Source of the DNA: Paracoccaceae bacterium
Lineage (GTDB): Bacteria > Pseudomonadota > Alphaproteobacteria > Rhodobacterales > Rhodobacteraceae
Assembly: GCA_027080755.1 (NCBI GenBank)
Contig: JALWQC010000289.1
Coordinates: 1 to 5,112 of the forward strand
Length of the DNA: 5,112 nt
Direction: 5' to 3'
The number at the start of each line of letters is the position of its first letter. Position 1 is the first letter of the stretch. The notes beneath the pieces were generated by a model. It did not search any database. It saw only the letters and a list, made by a program, of their open reading frames with translations, and was not told where the DNA came from. The position numbers were made by a program, and so were the translations under genes. Positions 1-4,374 of this stretch are shown piece by piece.

Positions 1-484
1 GCAACTGTCAACGGACCGCATGCGCCTGTATCTGACCGACGACGTGGTCGGGGCGGAACTGGGCGGCGCGCTGAAAAACGTCGTCGCCATTGCCGCCGGA
101 ATCGTCATCGGCGCCGGCCTTGGCGAAAGCGCGCGCGCGGCGCTGATGACACGGGGGTTTGCGGAAATGCGGCGGCTGGGCGTGGCGATGGGGGGGCGGG
201 ATGAAACCTTCAGCGGGCTGTCGGGGCTGGGCGATCTGGCGCTGACCTGCGCCTCGCCCCTGTCGCGCAACTTTGCGCAGGGGCTGGCGCTGGGGTCGGG
301 CAAAACCGCCGCCGGCAACACCACCGTGGAAGGAGTCGCCACCGCCCGCGCCGCCGTGGATCTGGCCGAACGCCACCACATCGACATGCCCCTGACCCGC
401 GCCGTGGCCGATGTGCTGGCCGGAAAAACCAGCGTTGAACAGGCCATGAACGCCCTGCTTTCGCGGCCCCTGAAACAGGAATAA
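1..484 (+). CDS. gpsA: Glycerol-3-phosphate dehydrogenase [NAD(P)+], C-terminal half (5'-truncated by window)
   Basis: This cytoplasmic enzyme interconverts dihydroxyacetone phosphate and sn-glycerol 3-phosphate with NAD(P)H, supplying the backbone for phospholipids. The reading frame is open from base 2 to a TAA at 482-484, giving 160 codons, about half of the usual 320-330 residues. The N-terminal Rossmann domain therefore lies upstream of the window. What is visible is the C-terminal substrate-binding domain: [15 protein letters not shown], whose Lys (codon 74-76) is the family's catalytic lysine; [21 protein letters not shown] with the conserved Arg-Asn pair; and [11 protein letters not shown] near the end. 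All are intact, so nothing suggests decay. The ATG at 20 is internal, because the family motif STDRMRLY runs through it, and should not be taken as a start. The TRAP permease pair follows 50 bases downstream on the same strand, so read-through or co-transcription is possible, but no functional link is known. Confidence 0.96.
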   Translation, partial: QLSTDRMRLYLTDDVVGAELGGALKNVVAIAAGIVIGAGLGESARAALMTRGFAEMRRLGVAMGGRDETFSGLSGLGDLALTCASPLSRNFAQGLALGSGKTAAGNTTVEGVATARAAVDLAERHHIDMPLTRAVADVLAGKTSVEQAMNALLSRPLKQE

Positions 485-534
485 CGCCATGCAACAACGG
501 CTTTGGAAACCGGCACCACGGGGCGGGGGATGCG

Positions 535-1131
535 ATGCCTAAGGGACTCGCCCCCCGTCTGGAATCCGCAACCGGCCGCGCCCTGACCGCCCTGTCGCGC
601 GGGCTGGCGGTGGCGGGCGGCGTGGCGCTGGCGGCGGCGGCGCTGATGACGGTGGTTTCCATCACCGGACGGGCGCTGATACCGCTGGGCCTCGGCCCCG
701 TACCGGGCGATTTCGAGCTGCTGTCCCTGGCCAGTGCCTTCGCGGTGTTCAGCTTTCTGCCCTACAGCCAGATCACCCGCGGGCAGGTCAGCGTCGATGT
801 GCTGGCCAACCTGCTGCCCGCCCGTGCGCGAATCGCGCTGGGGATGCTGGGGGATCTGGCGATGGCGCTGGCGGCGGGGGTGATCGTCTGGCGGCTGTGG
901 CTGGGCCTGGGAGAGCGCCTGCCCTACGGCTCCGGGCATCTGCGCGCATGGCTGGGGCTGGGGGCGCGGCCCTATTATGTGGAAACCGGCTATATCCTTG
1001 GCATGCCGGTGTGGTGGGGCTATGCGCTGGCCATTCCCGGGGCGGCGCTGTTTGCCGTGGTCTGCGCCTATACGGTGTGGCGGGCGCTCAACTGGGTGCT
1101 GCAAGGGCAGGAAACGGCGGTGGAGTCATGA
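535..1131 (+). CDS. TRAP transporter small permease subunit (DctQ family)
   Basis: This is the small integral membrane subunit of a tripartite ATP-independent periplasmic (TRAP) transporter, which works with the large DctM subunit in ion-gradient-driven uptake of organic acids or related solutes. The 198-residue protein has the expected four hydrophobic segments, at about residues 24-46, 59-79, 98-122 and 158-182. The family signature around the second segment is present: an acidic residue entering it (GDFELLSLASAF) and, after it, an Arg-Gly-Gln-Val-Ser-Val-Asp stretch (82-88) matching the usual 'G-x-[IV]-x-[VI]-D' motif. The ATG at 535 is the only usable start in frame; a weak purine run (525-530) lies 4 bases upstream. 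Its stop overlaps the dctM start (ATGA at 1128-1131), indicating translational coupling. DctQ proteins diverge fast, so the substrate cannot be inferred. The family call is firm because of the DctM partner. Confidence 0.92.
   Translation: MPKGLAPRLESATGRALTALSRGLAVAGGVALAAAALMTVVSITGRALIPLGLGPVPGDFELLSLASAFAVFSFLPYSQITRGQVSVDVLANLLPARARIALGMLGDLAMALAAGVIVWRLWLGLGERLPYGSGHLRAWLGLGARPYYVETGYILGMPVWWGYALAIPGAALFAVVCAYTVWRALNWVLQGQETAVES
1119..1125 (+). promoter_or_regulatory. Ribosome binding site fixing the dctM start
   Basis: GGTGGAG sits inside the end of the dctQ gene, two bases before the ATG at 1128. The spacing is tight, but with the ATGA overlap it supports reinitiation at 1128 and not at any start further upstream in the same open frame. 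Residues encoded from 1128 onward (MSNLDLSLLAFAVMLGAIFLR) match a DctM N-terminus, whereas the upstream in-frame extension is a shadow of dctQ. Confidence 0.6.
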
Positions 1132-2459
1132 GCAACCTTGACCTGTCCCTGCTGGCCTTTGCCGTGATGCTGGGCGCGATTTTCCTGCGTATCCCTATCG
1201 GCGTGTCGATGGCGATCACCGGATTCGCCGGCACATGGATCCTGCGCGGCACCCCCGCGCCGGTGCTGGCACAGCTGAAATCCCTGACATACGAGACCTT
1301 TTCCAGCGAGTCCCTGTCCATCGTGCCGATGTTCCTGCTGATGGGGGAGTTTGCCACGAAATCCGGCATGTCGCGGGCCCTGTTCCGAACCGCCGCCGAC
1401 TGGCTGGGCCATCGCAGGGGCGGGATGGCCGTGGCGGCGGTGGGGGCCTGCGCGGGCTTCGGGGCGGTGTGCGGATCCTCGCTGGCGACGGCCTCTACCA
1501 TGGGGCGGGTGGCGCTGCCGGAAATGCGGCGCCACGGCTATTCCGGCACGCTGTCCACCGGCGTTCTGGCGGCCGGCGGCACGCTGGGCATTCTGATACC
1601 GCCCTCTATTATTCTGGTGATCTATGCCCTGATCACCCAGCAGAATATCGCCAAAATGTTTATGGCCGCGATGATCCCCGGCGCGCTGGCCGCGCTGGGC
1701 TATATGCTGGCGGTGGCGGTTTTCGTGCGCCTGAACCCCGGCAGCGCCCCCCTTGCCCCGCGCGTGCCGATGGCCACCCGCCTGCGCAATCTGGTCGGGA
1801 TCTGGCCGGTGGTGGCCATATTTACCGCCGTGATCGGGGGCATCTACAGCGGCATTTTCACCCCGACCGAGGGCGCGGCCGTCGGCGCCGTTGCCACCGG
1901 ATTGCACGGCCTTGCCGGCGGCGGGCTGGATTGGCGCGGGTTCCGGCAGGCGGTGCTGGCGACGGCAAAATCCACCGGCATGATCTTTTTCATCCTGCTG
2001 GGCGCGCAGCTGTTCAACGCCTTTCTGGCCCTGAGCCAGACCCCGCAAACGCTGGTGACCTGGATCGGGGCGCAGGGCTTTGCGCCCATGACGGTGCTGC
2101 TGGTAATGCTGCTGGCCTATCTGTTGTTCGGTTTCGTTATGGATTCCCTTTCCATGATATTGCTGACCATTCCGGTTTTCTTCCCCGTCATCCAGTCGCT
2201 GGATTTCGGCCTCCCGCCCGAGGAAACGGCGATCTGGTTCGGCATTCTGGCCCTGATCGTGGTAGAGGTCGGCCTGATCACCCCGCCTGTGGGCATGAAC
2301 CTGTTTATCATCCACGCGCTGGCCCCCGATGTGCCGATTCTGCAGACCTACAAGGGGGTGGCGCCCTTTGTTGTGTCCGACATTATCCGCGTCGGGGTTT
2401 TGCTGGCCTTTCCGTCCATCACGCTGTTTCTGGTACGCGTGCTGTTCCAGACCGGCTGA
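1128..2459 (+). CDS. TRAP transporter large permease subunit (DctM family)
   Basis: This is the large, transport-competent membrane subunit of a TRAP transporter. It carries solute across the inner membrane in symport with cations, usually Na+, after delivery by a periplasmic DctP-type protein. At 443 residues it is full length for the family. Conserved blocks occur in order: SLSIVPMFLLMGE (63-75 region), GFGAVCGSSLATASTMGRVALPEM (about 111-133, with the Gly-Ser-Ser loop), GTLGILIPPSI (151-161, re-entrant hairpin motif with Pro-Pro-Ser), GGIYSGIFTPTEGAAVG (about 237-253), DSLSMILLTIPVFFPV (339-354), and GLITPPVGMNLF (382-393, the second Pro-Pro hairpin). Both internal-repeat halves look intact. 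The open frame extends upstream to 897, but the start at 1128 is preferred because of the ATGA overlap with dctQ, the ribosome binding site at 1119-1125 and the family's N-terminal pattern. A strong inverted repeat follows five bases after the stop. No dctP gene is adjacent; substrate unknown. Confidence 0.96.
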   Translation: MSNLDLSLLAFAVMLGAIFLRIPIGVSMAITGFAGTWILRGTPAPVLAQLKSLTYETFSSESLSIVPMFLLMGEFATKSGMSRALFRTAADWLGHRRGGMAVAAVGACAGFGAVCGSSLATASTMGRVALPEMRRHGYSGTLSTGVLAAGGTLGILIPPSIILVIYALITQQNIAKMFMAAMIPGALAALGYMLAVAVFVRLNPGSAPLAPRVPMATRLRNLVGIWPVVAIFTAVIGGIYSGIFTPTEGAAVGAVATGLHGLAGGGLDWRGFRQAVLATAKSTGMIFFILLGAQLFNAFLALSQTPQTLVTWIGAQGFAPMTVLLVMLLAYLLFGFVMDSLSMILLTIPVFFPVIQSLDFGLPPEETAIWFGILALIVVEVGLITPPVGMNLFIIHALAPDVPILQTYKGVAPFVVSDIIRVGVLLAFPSITLFLVRVLFQTG

Positions 2460-2464
2460 AAATT

Positions 2465-2493
2465 GGAGGGACTCCCCCCACAGAAGTCCCTCC
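2465..2493 (+). terminator. Candidate 3'-end hairpin of the TRAP operon
   Basis: GGAGGGACT (2465-2473) and AGTCCCTCC (2485-2493) are a perfect 9-bp inverted repeat around an 11-base C-rich loop, starting five bases after the dctM stop. Position and stem strength suit a transcription terminator or a 3'-end stabilising hairpin. No T-tract follows (next bases GCACCCC), so a classical intrinsic terminator is not shown. T-poor hairpins at gene ends are common in GC-rich genomes, which keeps this call plausible. Confidence 0.5.
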
Positions 2494-2501
2494 GCACCCC
2501 G

Positions 2502-2521
2502 CAGACAGGCGGTCCTGTCTG
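2502..2521. repeat. Perfect inverted repeat with tetraloop (second hairpin after dctM)
   Basis: CAGACAGG (2502-2509) and CCTGTCTG (2514-2521) are exact reverse complements separated by CGGT, giving a compact 8-bp stem with a four-base loop. It begins eight bases after the first hairpin ends and has no T-tract. It could be a second termination element, an RNA-processing or stability element, or part of a dispersed palindromic repeat. Its right arm lies within a 10-base sequence that recurs at 2581-2590. Confidence 0.55.
2512..2521 (+). repeat. Direct repeat GTCCTGTCTG, copy 1
   Basis: The 10-base sequence GTCCTGTCTG at 2512-2521 recurs exactly at 2581-2590, with starts 69 bases apart. Copy 1 includes the right arm of the hairpin at 2502-2521. 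The two copies could compete for the same complementary left arm, CAGACAGG. Flanking bases do not match, so this is not a long duplication. Confidence 0.5.
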
Positions 2522-2580
2522 TCGCTCCGCATGGCGTGTATGTGCTGGTGTGAATACGAACAGGCTTCTGCCGGCCCGAC

Positions 2581-2590
2581 GTCCTGTCTG
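2581..2590 (+). repeat. Direct repeat GTCCTGTCTG, copy 2
   Basis: This is the second exact copy of the 10-base sequence at 2512-2521. It has no adjacent left arm of its own, but its last eight bases are complementary to CAGACAGG at 2502-2509. Confidence 0.5.
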
Positions 2591-2596
2591 GGCAAT

Positions 2597-2631
2597 TCGC
2601 AAGGCCATCCTGCCCGTGCAAAGCCTTGCGA
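2597..2631. repeat. Perfect 9-bp inverted repeat (third hairpin of the intergenic region)
   Basis: TCGCAAGGC (2597-2605) and GCCTTGCGA (2623-2631) are exact reverse complements around a 17-base loop. There is no T-tract after the right arm on the + strand. On the - strand, downstream of the left arm, there is likewise no poly-T. It lies just before the AT-rich promoter region of the regulator gene. Function is unknown; a third RNA hairpin or a protein-binding dyad are both possible. Confidence 0.5.
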
Positions 2632-2666
2632 TCAAGCACTGAATGCCTAAAATCCAACCGAAACCG

Positions 2667-2695
2667 TTAACCATCACGCTACATTAACGTATATT
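2667..2695 (+). promoter_or_regulatory. Candidate distal sigma-70-type promoter for the DeoR operon
   Basis: TTAACC (2667-2672, four of six matches to TTGACA) and TATATT (2690-2695, five of six to TATAAT) are separated by 17 bases, the optimal spacing. Transcription would start near 2702, leaving about 80 bases of leader that contain the tandem CCCACAAA pair and the 18-bp palindrome. The call rests on consensus matching only; AT-rich DNA gives chance matches, and a second candidate lies closer to the gene. Confidence 0.35.
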
Positions 2696-2706
2696 TTACC
2701 TGTTTT

Positions 2707-2724
2707 CCCACAAATACCCACAAA
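2707..2724. repeat. Tandem CCCACAAA pair, 10-base period
   Basis: CCCACAAA occurs at 2707-2714 and again at 2717-2724, exactly ten bases apart, so both copies face the same side of the helix. This is a typical arrangement for a dimeric or cooperative DNA-binding protein. It lies between the two candidate promoters. The cognate protein is unknown. Confidence 0.4.
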
Positions 2725-2729
2725 AGCCA

Positions 2730-2757
2730 TCGACAACCCCGTGAAAATACGTATTTT
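2730..2757 (+). promoter_or_regulatory. Candidate proximal promoter overlapping the palindrome
   Basis: TCGACA (2730-2735, five of six matches to TTGACA) and TATTTT (2752-2757, four of six to TATAAT) are separated by 16 bases. Initiation would fall near 2764, giving a leader of under 20 bases before the ATG at 2781 that still includes the ribosome binding site. The -10 hexamer lies inside the 18-bp palindrome at 2742-2759, so a protein bound there would block RNA polymerase. This makes it the more attractive candidate for an autorepressed gene, although the hexamers themselves are ordinary. Confidence 0.35.
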
Positions 2758-2759
2758 CA
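2742..2759. promoter_or_regulatory. 18-bp perfect palindrome, probable operator of the DeoR-family regulator
   Basis: TGAAAATACGTATTTTCA reads identically on both strands without a single mismatch and ends 21 bases before the preferred start codon. Symmetric, AT-rich dyads in this position are typical repressor operators, and DeoR-family regulators commonly control their own operons. The arms contain TTTTCA/TGAAAA, in keeping with the TTTC-rich half-sites reported for several DeoR-family proteins. Binding by the adjacent regulator is inferred from position. A cruciform or RNA hairpin role is less likely because the dyad has no loop. Confidence 0.6.
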
Positions 2760-2770
2760 TTCGAAACTGT

Positions 2771-2775
2771 GGAAA
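2771..2775 (+). promoter_or_regulatory. Ribosome binding site deciding the regulator start
   Basis: GGAAA ends five bases before the ATG at 2781. This favours the ATG over the in-frame GTG at 2769, which lies upstream of it and has no purine-rich sequence at a suitable distance. Confidence 0.5.
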
Positions 2776-2780
2776 TCGAC

Positions 2781-3596
2781 ATGATCAAAAACATAAAACC
2801 TTATGCATCCATGCGCGAGCATGCGATCCTCGAAGTGCTGCGCGCCCATGGCGGCGCCTGTCGCACGGGGGAACTGGCCGCGCTTTTGCAGGTGTCCGAG
2901 GAAACCGTGCGCCGCAATGTCAAACGGCTGGTCAAGGAAGGGCTGGTGGTCAAGGTGCATGGCGGCGTTCTGCTGGCCAATATCACCGAAGAGCCCGCCT
3001 TTTCCCACCGTCTGGAAGAAAACCGCGAGGCCAAGACCCGCATGGCCGATTGTGTCGCCGATATGATCGGGGACGGGGCTTCGTTGTTTCTGGACAACAG
3101 CTCCACCACCATTTTCGTGGCCGAGGCCCTGCGCAAACGCAAGAACCTGTTCGTCGTCACCAACTCCATCGGCGCGGCGGCGCGGTTGTCGGCCCATAAC
3201 CACAACCGCGTGTTTTTCGCCGGTGGCGAGATCCGCGAAAGCGACGGCGGCAGTTACAGCCCCGAGGCGATGGACTTCGTGCGCGGATTCCAGACCGATT
3301 ACGCGATTCTGGCAGCAACGGCGGTGAATGCGGAAAACGGTTTTATGCTGACCGACCTGTCCGAGGCCGCCTTTGTCCGCGCCTTCCTGCAAAACGCGCA
3401 CACGGGGATTTTTGTCGCCGACCAGTCGAAAATCGGCCGCACCGGCCCGATTGTGATCGACGACCCCTCGCGCGTCGGGGCGCTGGTGACGGATGCGCCG
3501 GTGCCGGCCGCGCTGAAAACGGCAGCGCAAAGGTGGCAGATGGATATTTTCGTGGCCGCGGATGCCGGCTGCAACAAGGATACAGATGATGAGTGA
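2781..3596 (+). CDS. DeoR/GlpR-family transcriptional regulator
   Basis: This is a cytoplasmic DNA-binding regulator, probably a repressor whose effector is a phosphorylated sugar or polyol, as usual for the family. It has 271 residues, slightly longer than the common 250-260. The N-terminal winged helix-turn-helix spans about residues 14-62, with SEETVRRNVKRLVKEG (39-54) as recognition helix, followed by the family's VHGG turn (59-62). The C-terminal DeoR sensor domain (about 85-245) shows the phosphate-binding-type loop FLDNSSTT (103-110), VVTNS (125-129), AGGEIRESDGGSYSPEA (147-163), a conserved Glu-Ala pair (195-196) and ADQSKIGR (213-220). Two departures from consensus stand out: Asn46 where most members have Asp (RRD), and SSTT where GTTT is common. 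An in-frame GTG at 2769 is an alternative start, less well supported by ribosome binding sequence. The gene overlaps the downstream phosphatase gene by 11 bases, and an 18-bp palindrome precedes it, suggesting autoregulation. Substrate unknown. Confidence 0.93.
   Translation: MIKNIKPYASMREHAILEVLRAHGGACRTGELAALLQVSEETVRRNVKRLVKEGLVVKVHGGVLLANITEEPAFSHRLEENREAKTRMADCVADMIGDGASLFLDNSSTTIFVAEALRKRKNLFVVTNSIGAAARLSAHNHNRVFFAGGEIRESDGGSYSPEAMDFVRGFQTDYAILAATAVNAENGFMLTDLSEAAFVRAFLQNAHTGIFVADQSKIGRTGPIVIDDPSRVGALVTDAPVPAALKTAAQRWQMDIFVAADAGCNKDTDDE
3576..3580 (+). promoter_or_regulatory. Ribosome binding site for the phosphatase gene
   Basis: AAGGA lies within the end of the regulator gene, five bases before the ATG at 3586 and eight before the ATG at 3589. 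It supports a start at this ATGATG pair and argues against the in-frame ATG at 3562, which would lengthen the overlap and precede this signal. Confidence 0.65.
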
Positions 3597-4374
3597 CGCA
3601 ATAGACATCGCGCAGGTGCGGGGGATTGTCGAGTCCGCCTCGGAAATGGCCATGTCCTATTTCCGCAATTTTCTGGAAATCGAGACCAAGGGCGACGAAA
3701 GCCCGGTCACCGTGGCCGACAAGGCCGTGGAATCCGATATCCGCGCCGCCCTGTCGCAGCTGACCCCCGATCTGGGGATTCTGGGCGAGGAATTCGGCGC
3801 CGAGCGGCTGGAAGGCAACAGTTTCTGGGTCGTGGACCCGATCGACGGCACGCGCTCGTTCATTTCCGGCCTGCCGCTGTTCGGCATGTTGCTGGGGCTG
3901 GTGCGGGACGGGCGGCCGGTGCTGGGCGTCGTTGCCATGCCCGCCCTGTCCGAGGTCTACATCGGCCAAAAGGGCAAGGGGGCAACGCTGAACGGCGCGC
4001 CGATCCGCTGTTCCACCCAGACCGATCTGGCCGCCGCCACGCTGTTTATCAACGAAGGCGAACACATGCGCAAGCGCGAGCCGGCCCTGCTGGACGCGCT
4101 GCTGGACACCGGCTCGACGCGGCGGTTGTCCTATGATTGCTATCCGCATGCGCTGGTGGCCTCGGGGCATGTGGATGCGGTGGTGGATTTCAACCTGCAA
4201 CCCTATGACTATCTGCCCGTCGTGCCCCTGATAGAGGCCGCGGGCGGCACCATCACCGACTGGGACGGGCAGCCCCTGACGCGCCATTCCGACGGGCGGG
4301 TGATTACGGCCGCAACGCCGGAACTGGCGGCGCAGATGCAAAAGCTGGTGCAGAAATACCGGGTGCAGGCATGA
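3586..4374 (+). CDS. Inositol monophosphatase superfamily phosphatase, HisN-like
   Basis: This is a Mg2+-dependent phosphomonoesterase of the inositol monophosphatase fold, 262 residues, the normal length. Metal and substrate motifs appear in order: KGDESPVTVADKAVE (36-50), GEE (67-69), WVVDPIDGTRSFISGLPLFG (81-100, with metal-ligand aspartates 84 and 87), and the second metal motif at 205-211 with Asp208. The SF(I)SG-P-FG continuation, the DCYPHALVASGHVDAVVD stretch (184-201) and AAGGTITDWDG (218-228) resemble HisN-type histidinol-phosphatases more than true inositol phosphatases, so histidinol phosphate is one candidate substrate; another sugar or polyol phosphate fits the DeoR context better. 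The usual Trp-Asp-x-Ala-Ala motif reads Tyr-Asp-Tyr-Leu-Pro here, keeping the Asp. Start: ATG at 3586, or the adjacent ATG at 3589. The gene overlaps the regulator by 11 bases, and its stop overlaps the Na/Pi gene (ATGA at 4371-4374), so all three are probably co-translated. No signal peptide, so cytoplasmic. Confidence 0.92.
   Translation: MMSDAIDIAQVRGIVESASEMAMSYFRNFLEIETKGDESPVTVADKAVESDIRAALSQLTPDLGILGEEFGAERLEGNSFWVVDPIDGTRSFISGLPLFGMLLGLVRDGRPVLGVVAMPALSEVYIGQKGKGATLNGAPIRCSTQTDLAAATLFINEGEHMRKREPALLDALLDTGSTRRLSYDCYPHALVASGHVDAVVDFNLQPYDYLPVVPLIEAAGGTITDWDGQPLTRHSDGRVITAATPELAAQMQKLVQKYRVQA

Larger units (their letters stand above)
2460..2780. other. Intergenic region between the TRAP operon and the DeoR operon
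   Basis: This is the only stretch over 300 bases without a convincing gene. Its first part (to about 2640) is GC-rich and filled with inverted repeats at 2465-2493, 2502-2521 and 2597-2631. Its second part (about 2641-2780) is clearly AT-rich compared with the rest of the window and holds promoter-like hexamers, a tandem CCCACAAA pair and an 18-bp palindrome. Open frames crossing the region are extensions of shadows over the flanking genes and show no protein-like pattern. No tRNA or other recognised RNA gene was seen. Confidence 0.7.

Noticed and set aside
897..1127. N-terminal extension of the dctM frame up to an ATG at 897
   Set aside because: The extension overlaps dctQ, has no membrane or family pattern, and the 1128 start has an ATGA overlap plus a ribosome binding site.
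2465..2631. CRISPR array or insertion-sequence end
   Set aside because: The dyads have unrelated sequences and unequal spacing, there is no transposase, and no target-site duplication is visible.
1235..2650. A 471-codon open frame on the + strand in another frame of dctM
   Set aside because: Low-complexity Arg/Gly/Ala/Pro translation with no recognisable domain; explained by codon bias of dctM.
1068..2657. A 529-codon open frame on the - strand opposite dctM
   Set aside because: Its translation is rich in His, Gln, Arg and Gly without any fold-like pattern, and the + strand carries a full set of DctM motifs. It is a GC-rich antisense shadow.
2701..2724. Possible DnaA boxes around TTTTCCCACA and ACCCACA
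   Set aside because: Each differs from TTATCCACA at two or more positions or in length, and there is no origin context such as dnaA or dnaN.
3562..3585. Earlier start for the phosphatase at the ATG at 3562
   Set aside because: It would precede the AAGGA ribosome binding site at 3576-3580 and add residues with no family match; the ATG pair at 3586/3589 fits better.
3343..4341. Long - strand open frame opposite the phosphatase gene
   Set aside because: Composition typical of an antisense shadow, and the + strand product carries all catalytic motifs of its family.
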